In this document: positions 53,562 through 61,203 of the stretch, piece by piece
Layout: every line of letters starts with the position of its first letter
How positions within the stretch are numbered: position 1 is the first letter of the stretch
Position numbers and translations under genes: made by a program
Notes under the pieces: generated by a model
What the model saw: the letters and a program-made list of their open reading frames with translations, nothing else
The model's database searches: none
What the model was told of the DNA's origin: nothing
DNA from: Lysobacter dokdonensis DS-58
GTDB taxonomy: Bacteria > Pseudomonadota > Gammaproteobacteria > Xanthomonadales > Xanthomonadaceae
NCBI RefSeq assembly: GCF_000770795.1
Contig: NZ_JRKJ01000002.1
Location: 310,001-374,000, forward strand
Direction of reading: 5' to 3'
DNA: 64,000 nucleotides

Positions 53562-54713
53562 ATGATCCAGGCGGTATGGCCCTATCTCGCGCTCATGCTG
53601 TTGATCGCGGGCCTGTTCCCGATGCTCGAACGCCGCACGCAATGGCGCGTGTTCTCGGTGATGCCCCCCATCGTCATGGTGTACCTGCTGGTCACGGGCC
53701 TGTCGGTCGCGGGCCTGTGGAAGATCGAGGGCGACATCCAGGCCGCGCAGAAGACGCTGATCGCGCAGATCCTGCCGGCGATGCTCTTCCTGCTGATGAT
53801 CCACTGCGACCTGCGCAACATCTTCCGGCTCGGGCCGCGCGTGCTGGCGGTGTTCTTCAGCACCACCGTGTGCTTGTTCATCGCGTTCGTCACGACGTAC
53901 CTGATCTTCCGTTACGCGCTGCCCGCGAACACGGCCTGGCAACCATTGGCGGCCTTGAGCGGAAGTTGGGTCGGCGGCTCGGCCAACCTCGTCGCCGTCG
54001 CGCAGGGCGCAGGGCTCTCCGAGCAATCGATGGCGCTGGCGCTGCTGACCGACGCGCTCTGCTATTCGGTGTGGGTGGCCGTGCTGTTCTCGGTGGGGCG
54101 TCTTGCACCGGCCTTCGACCGCTGGACGCGCGCGATCTCGAGCGCCGACATCGCCGCGTCCGTCCCCGAATCGAAAGACCCGATCACCTTCGACGCCGTG
54201 CTGCTGTGGCTGGGCCTGGCGCTCGGCGCGGGCGTGGTCTCGCGCGCGCTGGCCGCGCTGTTGCCCGAGTCGATGTACGTCAGCCCGACCTCTTACACGA
54301 TCATGATCGCGACCGTGCTCGGCCTGGTGGTCGCGCATACGCCGCTCGCGCGCTTCCCCGGTTCGTCGAAGATCGCCAGCGCCCTGCTCATCTTCATCGT
54401 CGCGATCCTGGCTTCGCAGAGCAATTTCGAAGGCATCGGCGCGGCGCCGTGGTACCTCGCGTGCGGCCTGTCGATCCTGATCATCCACGCGGTGCTGCTG
54501 GCGCTGCTGGCCAAGCTCTTCCGTTTCGACCTGTACCTGTGCGGCATCTCGTCGCTCGCCCATGTCGGCGGCGTGGCGGCCACGCCCGTACTCGCAGCGT
54601 CGTATTCCCCTGCCCTCGTTCCCGTGGGCATCCTGCTTGCGTTGCTCGGCTACATCCTCGGCACGGGGTTCGGCCTGGTCATGGCGCAAGTGCTGACGGC
54701 GCTGGCGCCGTAG
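53562..54713 (+). CDS. DUF819-family membrane protein
   Basis: A 383-residue inner-membrane protein with about ten to twelve helices, of the DUF819/YjcL family. SGSWVGGSANLVAVAQGAGL near residue 140 and SSLAHVGGVAATPVLAASY near 340 are the paired re-entrant-loop motifs of this family, with Gly/Asn positions typical of a secondary transporter. In other bacteria DUF819 genes sit next to dipeptide epimerases, so it probably imports murein-derived peptides; here too it is followed by an NlpC/P60 peptidase and an epimerase. SD GGGGGA before the ATG. Confidence 0.87.
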   Translation: MIQAVWPYLALMLLIAGLFPMLERRTQWRVFSVMPPIVMVYLLVTGLSVAGLWKIEGDIQAAQKTLIAQILPAMLFLLMIHCDLRNIFRLGPRVLAVFFSTTVCLFIAFVTTYLIFRYALPANTAWQPLAALSGSWVGGSANLVAVAQGAGLSEQSMALALLTDALCYSVWVAVLFSVGRLAPAFDRWTRAISSADIAASVPESKDPITFDAVLLWLGLALGAGVVSRALAALLPESMYVSPTSYTIMIATVLGLVVAHTPLARFPGSSKIASALLIFIVAILASQSNFEGIGAAPWYLACGLSILIIHAVLLALLAKLFRFDLYLCGISSLAHVGGVAATPVLAASYSPALVPVGILLALLGYILGTGFGLVMAQVLTALAP

Positions 54714-54723
54714 GAGTTCGCAG

Positions 54724-56133
54724 ATGCGTATCCGTCCCGCTCATTCCCTGATCGCCGCTGCGTTGCTGCTGGTGCTCGCACCGGCCTTCGCGCGCGAACC
54801 GGCGCAACTGGTGCGTCCCGCGCACGGCGTCGTCGGCGTCGAAGACGCGCAGCTCGATCCGGATTTCTGGGTCGGCAAGCTCGGCGCGCAGGCTGATCGC
54901 GTGCTGCTCGACAAGGCCGCGATCGACGCCGCCAACGCCGCGATGCGCGCGCAGGACCCGACGATCCACGATCTGGCTGCGCTGCCCGCGTCGATCACCT
55001 CGCAACAGGCGCGCGAGTGGATCGAAGACCTGTCCGAGCGTCCGACGCGCACGTTGTACGACGAGAAGCACCAGGTCGTGCCCGCCGCGACGCTCGACGG
55101 GCTGGTCGACGCGCTCGCGTTGGACAAGCTTCCGGCGTCGGCCGCCACGCGCTATGCGCTCGTCGTCGACCGTGCGGCGTTGCGCACCTTCCCCACGGCG
55201 CTCCGCGTGTTTTCGAGCGACGAGGACACCGACATCGACCGCTTCCAGGAAAGCGCGCTCTTCCCCGGCACGCCGGTGGCGATCGTGCACGAAAGCCGCG
55301 ATGGGCAGTGGGCGTTCGTTGTCAGCCCACGTTATCGCGCATGGATCGAAACGAAACACCTGGCCATCGGCGCGCGCGACGTGGTGCTCGGCTTCCCGCA
55401 ACGCGCGCCCTTCCGCGTGGTGACCGGCGCGACCGTGCGCACCGTGTACTCGCCGGAATTGCCGCAAGGCTCGCAGCGCGTCCTCGACATGAGCACGCGC
55501 CTCCCGCTCGCGATCGTCGCGCCCGACCGGCTGATCAATGGCCAGCATCCGTATTCGTCCTGGACGGTCGACCTGCCGGTGCGCAACGCCGACGGCGGGC
55601 TGCGCATCGCGCCCGCGCTGCTGCAGAAGAACACCGATACGCAGGGCGACTACCTGCCGCTCACCCACGCCAACATCATTCGCCAGGCCTTCAAGTTCCT
55701 TGGCGAACGCTACGGCTGGGGCCACGACTACGACGCGCGCGATTGCAGCGGCTTCGTCTCCGAGGTCTACGCCAGCATGGGCGTGCTGCTGCCGCGCAAC
55801 ACGCGCGACCAGTCGAAGAGCCCGTCGCTGCACAAGACGTTGTTCGACGAGAAGAGCACGCACGAGCAGCGCGAAGCCACCGTCAAGTCGCTGCAGACCG
55901 GCGACCTCGTCTACATCCCCGGGCACGTGATGATGGTGATCGGCTGGATCGGCGACCAGCCCTACGTGATCCACGACACCAACGGCGGCGCGATGCGCGC
56001 CGCCGACGGCCAGTTGCGCTCGCTGCACCTCAACGGCGTTTCGGTGACGCCGCTGCTGCCGCTGATGTACGACGAAACGCACCGCTACGTGGACCGCATG
56101 ACCAGCGTCGTCCGCGTCGCCACCTCGCACTGA
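54724..56133 (+). CDS. Exported NlpC/P60 (C40) peptidase with SH3-like domains, YkfC type
   Basis: A 469-residue protein with a signal peptide (cleavage near AFA-REP). Two SH3b-like segments (around 145-215 and 225-285) precede the NlpC/P60 domain, whose triad is Cys341 (DARDCSGFVSEVY), His401 (GHVMMVIG) and His417. It most likely cleaves gamma-D-Glu-diamino-acid bonds in cell-wall peptides, releasing L-Ala-D-Glu for the epimerase encoded 19 bases downstream. It starts 10 bases after the DUF819 stop. Confidence 0.9.
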   Translation: MRIRPAHSLIAAALLLVLAPAFAREPAQLVRPAHGVVGVEDAQLDPDFWVGKLGAQADRVLLDKAAIDAANAAMRAQDPTIHDLAALPASITSQQAREWIEDLSERPTRTLYDEKHQVVPAATLDGLVDALALDKLPASAATRYALVVDRAALRTFPTALRVFSSDEDTDIDRFQESALFPGTPVAIVHESRDGQWAFVVSPRYRAWIETKHLAIGARDVVLGFPQRAPFRVVTGATVRTVYSPELPQGSQRVLDMSTRLPLAIVAPDRLINGQHPYSSWTVDLPVRNADGGLRIAPALLQKNTDTQGDYLPLTHANIIRQAFKFLGERYGWGHDYDARDCSGFVSEVYASMGVLLPRNTRDQSKSPSLHKTLFDEKSTHEQREATVKSLQTGDLVYIPGHVMMVIGWIGDQPYVIHDTNGGAMRAADGQLRSLHLNGVSVTPLLPLMYDETHRYVDRMTSVVRVATSH

Positions 56134-56152
56134 CCTTCAGGGAAGAAACGAC

Positions 56153-57250
56153 ATGAAGATCACCCGCATCGAATTCGCCATGCTGCGCGTGCCGCTGAAG
56201 ACGCCGTTCAAGACGGCGCTGCGCACGGTGGACAAGGTGGAAGACGTCATCGTGAAGCTCCACACCGACACCGGCCACGTCGGCTATGGCGAAGCGCCGG
56301 CCACGGCGGTGATCACCGGCGATACGCACGGCTCGATCATCGATGCCATTTCGCATTACATCGCGCCGCGCCTGATCGGACAGGAAATCGCCGACCTCAA
56401 TCGCCTCACGCGGCTCGTGCAGACGTCGATGGAGCGCAACACCAGCGCGAAGGCGGCGGTGGAGATCGCGCTGTACGACCTGTTCGCGCAGTCCTTCGAT
56501 GCGCCGCTCTACCGCGTGCTCGGCGGCGGCGACCCGGTGATCACCACCGACATCACCATCAGCGTGGACACGATCGACAAGATGGTCGCCGACTCGCTGG
56601 CGGCGGTGGACCGGGGCTTCGATTCGCTGAAGATCAAGGTCGGCAAGGAAATCGGCGTTGACATCGAGCGCGCGAAGGCGATTTACGCCGCCGTCGAGAA
56701 CCGCGCCCTGCTCCGCCTCGACGCCAACCAGGGTTGGTCGGCGAAGCAGGCCGTGCATGCGATCAGCGCGATGGAAGACGCGGGCATCATCCTCGAACTC
56801 GTCGAGCAGCCGGTGAAAGCGGCGGACCTCGAAGGCATGCGCTACGTCACCGAGCGCGTGCGCACGCCGATCATGGCCGACGAAAGCGTGTTCGGCCCGG
56901 CGCAGGTGATCGACCTGATCCGCATGCACGCGGCCGACATCGTCAACATCAAGCTGATGAAGACCGGCGGCATCTCCAACGCCATCCGCATCGCCGACAT
57001 CGCAGCGCTGCACGGCATCGAGTGCATGATCGGCTGCATGCTCGAATCCTCCATCAGCGTCGCCGCGGCCGCGCACCTGGCGGTGGCCAAGTCCGACGCG
57101 ATCACCAAGGTCGACCTCGACGGCCCCTCGCTGAGCCAGTTCAACCCCGTCGACGGCGGCGTGATCTTCAACGAATCGGAAATCTCGATCACCGACGCGC
57201 CGGGCCTGGGCATCAAGTCGATCCGGGGCCTCGAACCGATCGCCGCCTGA
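56153..57250 (+). CDS. L-Ala-D/L-Glu epimerase (dipeptide epimerase, enolase superfamily)
   Basis: A 365-residue enolase-superfamily enzyme that epimerises L-Ala-D-Glu to L-Ala-L-Glu for degradation. The catalytic set matches the B. subtilis epimerase almost residue for residue: KIK at 160-162, metal ligands Asp190, Glu218 and Asp243, and Lys267 in NIKLMKTGG. IGCMLESS near the C-terminus is the dipeptide-binding signature. Good SD (AGGGAAG). Its stop overlaps the start of the RpiR regulator (TGATG). Confidence 0.93.
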   Translation: MKITRIEFAMLRVPLKTPFKTALRTVDKVEDVIVKLHTDTGHVGYGEAPATAVITGDTHGSIIDAISHYIAPRLIGQEIADLNRLTRLVQTSMERNTSAKAAVEIALYDLFAQSFDAPLYRVLGGGDPVITTDITISVDTIDKMVADSLAAVDRGFDSLKIKVGKEIGVDIERAKAIYAAVENRALLRLDANQGWSAKQAVHAISAMEDAGIILELVEQPVKAADLEGMRYVTERVRTPIMADESVFGPAQVIDLIRMHAADIVNIKLMKTGGISNAIRIADIAALHGIECMIGCMLESSISVAAAAHLAVAKSDAITKVDLDGPSLSQFNPVDGGVIFNESEISITDAPGLGIKSIRGLEPIAA

Positions 57251-58083
57251 TGAAGCCGTTGACGAAAATCCGCGCCGAGCGCGACAGCATGTCCGCGATC
57301 GAGCGCCGCATCGCCGACTTCATCCTGGAGAACGCGCAACTGCTGCGCGACTACTCCTCCCAGCAATTGGCGGCCGCGCTGGGCATCAGCCAGTCGAGCG
57401 TGGTGAAGTTCAGCCAGAAGCTCGGGTATCGCGGATACCCGGACCTGAAGTACTCGATCGCCGAGGCGATGACGCCGGAGCCCGGCGCCGCCGTGCCCGC
57501 GGCCGCGGAAGTCCCCGAGCTGATGTCGGGCGATCTGTGGCGCCGCAAGAGCGAGGCCGAATCTGAAACGCGCGCGATCAATCCGCCGTCGGCGCTGGAG
57601 TACGTGGCCTCGATCCTCGGCCGCGCGAACCGCGTCTTGTTGATCGGCGCGACCGAAGACAGCACCACCGCCCGCGCCTTCGCCTATCGCCTCGCGTTGC
57701 TGGGCATCGCAAGCGTGCACCACTTCGACTATGCGCACCTCGGCGCGAGCATCGCGGGTTGCCGTGCGGGCGACGTGCTGCTCGCGATCAGCGAGACCGG
57801 CAAGCAGACGGCGTTGTGCCAACTCGCCCGCGCGATGCGCGAGCGCCAGGGGAAGGTCGTCGCGATGACGCGGCACACGTCGAACCCGTTGCGCGCGCAC
57901 GCCGACATCGCGTTGCTGGTGAGCGGCCACGACGATCGCCCGCACGTGGCGCCGCTGCTGTACCAGAGCGGCGTGCAGCACCTGCTGGACCGCTTGTTCG
58001 TGCTGTTGTGCGAGGGGCGCGGGGATCGGTTGGCGACGTTGCAGGCGAACCAGGAGCGGATTCGGCTGTTGCCGGAAGGCTAG
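57250..58083 (+). CDS. RpiR/MurR-family transcriptional regulator
   Basis: A 277-residue regulator. The N-terminal HTH_6 domain contains SMSAIERRIADFILENAQLL and SSQQLAAALGISQSSVVKFSQKLGYRGYPDLK. The C-terminal SIS domain (about 115-250), with RVLLIGATEDSTT and DVLLAISETGKQT, binds phosphosugars. In this operon a murein-derived signal such as N-acetylmuramate phosphate is plausible, by analogy with MurR. It is translationally coupled to the epimerase and probably controls its own operon. Confidence 0.93.
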   Translation: MKPLTKIRAERDSMSAIERRIADFILENAQLLRDYSSQQLAAALGISQSSVVKFSQKLGYRGYPDLKYSIAEAMTPEPGAAVPAAAEVPELMSGDLWRRKSEAESETRAINPPSALEYVASILGRANRVLLIGATEDSTTARAFAYRLALLGIASVHHFDYAHLGASIAGCRAGDVLLAISETGKQTALCQLARAMRERQGKVVAMTRHTSNPLRAHADIALLVSGHDDRPHVAPLLYQSGVQHLLDRLFVLLCEGRGDRLATLQANQERIRLLPEG

Positions 58084-58171
58084 TCCCGCGTTCGGTCGTG
58101 ACTTTCGACCTACGCACTCGCAACGCACCATCAGGCCCAATCGGACCTTGCCTCCACCGGAAGGATCCACC

Positions 58172-60154
58172 ATGGCCTTGCGCTCCACCCTGCCCGCCGC
58201 CCTGCTCGCGCTCTCGTGCCTGCAGGCCTTCGCCGCCGAACCCACATCGGTCAAGCGCGAGGAAGTCGGCAATCGCGTCAGCGAGAACATCCCGGCGATC
58301 CCGGGCGAATTGCTCGACAAGCTCAATCGCTACCAGAACACGCGCGGTGCCGGGTTCGCCGGTTGGACGCGCGAAGGCTGCGTGCTCGTGTCGACGCGCT
58401 TCGCCGAGACCGCGCAGGTGCACCGCGTCTGCCAGCCGTTGGGCATGCGCGAGCAGCTGACGTTCTATCCCGAGCCGGTGGGCGGCATCGCCGCGTCGCC
58501 GTCGAAGGCGCAGGCCGAAGGCTTCGTGTTCGGCAAGGACAAGGGCGGAGACGAGTTCTCGCAACTGTACTGGTTCGACCTGCGCACGCGCGGCGTGTCG
58601 CTGCTGACCGATGGCAAGCGTTCGCAGAACGGCGGCGCGCTGTTCTCGCCCGACGGCAAGTGGATGGCCTACGCCGGCACGGGCCGCAACGGCACCGACC
58701 GCGACATCTACGTGCGCAACGTGGCCACGGGAGACACCAAACCCGTCGTGACCGAAGGTGGCAGCTGGGGCGCGAGCGATTTCTCGCCGGACGGCAAGCG
58801 CCTGCTGGTGTCGCGTTACGTCTCGGCGGCCGAATCGTATCCGGGCGTCGTCGATCTCGACTCGGGCAAGCTGGAGATGTTCCCCGTCGACGGTGGCAAG
58901 GCCGCGTTCGGTGGGTTCGCGTTCGCGGCGGACGGCCGCAGCGTTTACTTCGTGAGCGACGAGCCCATCGACGGCAAGCCGCAGGAGTTCCAGACGCTGC
59001 GCTTCCACGACCCGGCGACGAAAAAATTCGAAGTGTTGACCGCGAACATCCCCTGGGACGTCGACGGCTTCACCCTGTCGGAGGACGACAAGCGCCTGGC
59101 GTACGTCACCAACGAGGACGGCATCAGCAAGCTGCACGTGATCGAGCTGCCCTCGCACAAGGCGGTCGCATTGCCCGAATTGCCGATCGGCGTGATCGGC
59201 GGGTTCGACTTCTCTCCCGACGGCAAGCGCCTGGCGGTGACGCTCAACAGCGCGACTTCGCCGAGCGATACGTACGTGATCGACCTGGCCGCGCGCAAGC
59301 TGGAACGCTGGACGCGCAGCGAAGTCGGCGGCCTGGATGCGTCGAAGTTCGTCGCACCCACGCTGGTGCGTTACGAAACCTTCGACCAGGTGGACGGCAA
59401 GCCGCGCACGATCCCCGCGTTCTACTACCGCCCCGCCAACGTGCCGAAGGGCAGGAAGCTGCCGGTCATCATCAACATCCACGGCGGCCCGGAAGGCCAA
59501 TCGCAACCGACGTTCAGCCCGACCGCGCAGTTCCTCGCCAATGAACTGGGCGTAGCGATGCTCGTGCCGAACGTGCGCGGTTCCACCGGCTACGGCAAGA
59601 CGTATCTCTCGCTCGACAACGCGGGCAAGCGCGAGGATTCGGTCAAGGACATCGGCGCGCTGCTGGATTGGATCGCCAAGCAACCGGAACTCGATGCTTC
59701 GCGCGTCGGCGTGTACGGCGGCAGCTACGGCGGCTACATGGTGCTCGCCTCGCTGATGCACTACAGCGACCGCATCCGCGCGGGCGTCGACATCGTCGGC
59801 ATCTCCGACTTCACGACCTTCCTGACCAACACCGAAAGCTACCGCCGCGACCTGCGCCGCGCCGAATACGGCGACGAACGCACGCCGGAAATGCAGGAAG
59901 TGTTCGCCCGCATCTCGCCGGCGCGCCATTCGGACAGGATCGCCTCGCGCCTGTTCGTCGCCCAGGGCAAGAACGACCCGCGCGTGCCGTACACCGAAGC
60001 CGAGCAGATCGTGAAAGCCGTGCGCAACAACGGCAAGGAAGTCTGGTACCTGCTCTTCAACGATGAAGGCCACGGTTTCCAGAAGAAAGCGAACGCCGAC
60101 TACTTCGGCGCCGCGACGATGCTGTTCTGGCAGCAGAACCTGATCGGCGAATGA
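58172..60154 (+). CDS. Exported S9-family prolyl oligopeptidase/acylaminoacyl peptidase
   Basis: A 660-residue exported serine peptidase. The signal peptide cleaves near AFA-AEP. Residues 60-390 form a beta-propeller with repeated FSPDGK motifs (TolB/WD40-like). The catalytic alpha/beta-hydrolase domain follows, with Ser518 in GGSYGGYM, Asp602 in GKNDPRVP and His634 in DEGHGF. It probably degrades oligopeptides in the periplasm. The ATG at 58172 has AAGGA six bases upstream. It is a monocistronic gene after the murein operon. Confidence 0.93.
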   Translation: MALRSTLPAALLALSCLQAFAAEPTSVKREEVGNRVSENIPAIPGELLDKLNRYQNTRGAGFAGWTREGCVLVSTRFAETAQVHRVCQPLGMREQLTFYPEPVGGIAASPSKAQAEGFVFGKDKGGDEFSQLYWFDLRTRGVSLLTDGKRSQNGGALFSPDGKWMAYAGTGRNGTDRDIYVRNVATGDTKPVVTEGGSWGASDFSPDGKRLLVSRYVSAAESYPGVVDLDSGKLEMFPVDGGKAAFGGFAFAADGRSVYFVSDEPIDGKPQEFQTLRFHDPATKKFEVLTANIPWDVDGFTLSEDDKRLAYVTNEDGISKLHVIELPSHKAVALPELPIGVIGGFDFSPDGKRLAVTLNSATSPSDTYVIDLAARKLERWTRSEVGGLDASKFVAPTLVRYETFDQVDGKPRTIPAFYYRPANVPKGRKLPVIINIHGGPEGQSQPTFSPTAQFLANELGVAMLVPNVRGSTGYGKTYLSLDNAGKREDSVKDIGALLDWIAKQPELDASRVGVYGGSYGGYMVLASLMHYSDRIRAGVDIVGISDFTTFLTNTESYRRDLRRAEYGDERTPEMQEVFARISPARHSDRIASRLFVAQGKNDPRVPYTEAEQIVKAVRNNGKEVWYLLFNDEGHGFQKKANADYFGAATMLFWQQNLIGE

Positions 60155-60175
60155 CGGTCGCGCGCGGCGGGGGCG

Positions 60176-60436
60176 TTACCCCCGCCGCGTGTTCTTGTCC
60201 AGGATCGCCACCAGGATCAACGCGAACGCCACCAACCGCGCCAGCACGTACCCGAGCTGATACTCGCTCGCCCCCGGCCCGATGTAGGCGAACACCGCGC
60301 GATTCACCGCCTCGATCGCGAAGGCAGCGGCGAAGAACACGAAGAACCGGTCGCGGCTGGTCCGCCAGAAGCGCAGGAACAGCAGCGCCGCCACCGCGCA
60401 GCCCATCGAGATCATGCCCAGCATGAATAGCTGCAT
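60176..60436 (-). CDS. DUF5985-like small membrane protein, second copy
   Basis: An 86-residue protein with three membrane helices (residues 3-22, 30-50 and 60-80) and a short basic tail (DKNTRRG). MLGMISMGCAVAALLFLRFWRTSRDRFFVFFAAAF is the family pattern, also seen in its upstream neighbour. It is the third gene in the operon with the winged-helix regulator. Function unknown. Confidence 0.72.
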   Translation of the reverse strand: MQLFMLGMISMGCAVAALLFLRFWRTSRDRFFVFFAAAFAIEAVNRAVFAYIGPGASEYQLGYVLARLVAFALILVAILDKNTRRG

Positions 60437-60437
60437 C

Positions 60438-60695
60438 TCAGGGCTCCTCGAAGATCAGGCCGTAGAGCAATGCGCTGACCGCGGCGAGGCTCAATCCGTG
60501 GCGCAGTGGCCACAGCGCCCTGTCCGCCAGCACGAAGAAGTCCACGACCAACACGATGTTGGCGAGGGTGAGGAACGCGAAGCACACACCGCTCCACCAC
60601 AACATCCGCGAGCGGCTGCGTCGCCAGGCGAGGAACAGCAGCACCGCGCACGCCGCCGCGGTGAGCGCACACAACGCATACACCAGGAAGGCCAT
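60438..60695 (-). CDS. DUF5985-like small membrane protein, first copy
   Basis: An 85-residue, three-helix membrane protein, homologous in pattern to the gene one base downstream (LLFLAWRRSRSRMLWWSGVCFAFL against LLFLRFWRTSRDRFFVFF). Its ATG at 60695 shares one base with the stop of the regulator gene. The two proteins probably form a heteromer; no function is known. Confidence 0.74.
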   Translation of the reverse strand: MAFLVYALCALTAAACAVLLFLAWRRSRSRMLWWSGVCFAFLTLANIVLVVDFFVLADRALWPLRHGLSLAAVSALLYGLIFEEP

Positions 60696-61063
60696 CAATC
60701 GTCCTTGCGGTAGCGGAATGCGTCGGCGAACCGACGGGCCTTCGTCTCGTTGGCCGAGTGGATCAGCTGCGTGATCTCCACGAGCTTCCGGCCGTACGCC
60801 ATCGCCAGTTCGTCGACCGCCCGCGCCAGGCCTTCCGACCTGGGCTCGTACAGGGCGTTGTCGCCAACGTGCAGGGCAAGTCCTCGCGCCTGCAGGTCGT
60901 CGACCAATCGGGTGGCCTGCTGGTCCGACACGTACAGCCGCGCGCCCAGCTGCGCGATCGGCCACTGCGCGCTCGTCGAGCGCAACAGCAGCAGGGCTTC
61001 CAGGTGCGACACGCTCGGGATTTTCGCGACGACGAACCGCCGCAGATCAGGTGAAATCCCCAT
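60695..61063 (-). CDS. Small winged-helix transcriptional regulator
   Basis: A 122-residue cytoplasmic protein. VSHLEALLLLRSTSAQWPIAQLGARLYVSDQQATRLVDDLQARGL is a MarR/GntR-like winged helix, with the recognition helix around residues 43-58. A C-terminal helix (ETKARRFADAFRYRK) may dimerise. It is translationally coupled to two DUF5985-like membrane proteins. A symmetric site at 61108-61121 lies just upstream of its start and could be its operator. Confidence 0.75.
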   Translation of the reverse strand: MGISPDLRRFVVAKIPSVSHLEALLLLRSTSAQWPIAQLGARLYVSDQQATRLVDDLQARGLALHVGDNALYEPRSEGLARAVDELAMAYGRKLVEITQLIHSANETKARRFADAFRYRKDD

Positions 61064-61107
61064 GGCCCGATGTTCCCCGAAGCGGCCGCGGGGCGCAACC
61101 CGCGCGT

Positions 61108-61121
61108 CAGTAGAACTACTG
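61108..61121. promoter_or_regulatory. Palindrome CAGTAG-AA-CTACTG between regulator and sulfatase
   Basis: Perfect 6-bp arms with a two-base centre, in the 140-bp divergent region between the winged-helix regulator (61063) and the arylsulfatase (61204). It is positioned to control either or both. A second small hairpin (CCGCA-N6-TGCGG) lies about ten bases further on. Confidence 0.5.
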
Positions 61122-61203
61122 CCCGATCCCGCATGTTTTTGCGGACGCAGGCGCCCATTCACGGGAGGACACTCGCCCCCTCCCTCCCACGGAGCGACGC
61201 GCC

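Noticed and set aside
57250-58083. HexR, the classic regulator of zwf-edd-eda
   Set aside because: Although it is an RpiR-family protein, it is coupled to a dipeptide epimerase, and I saw no HexR-type site near zwf; a MurR-like role fits better.
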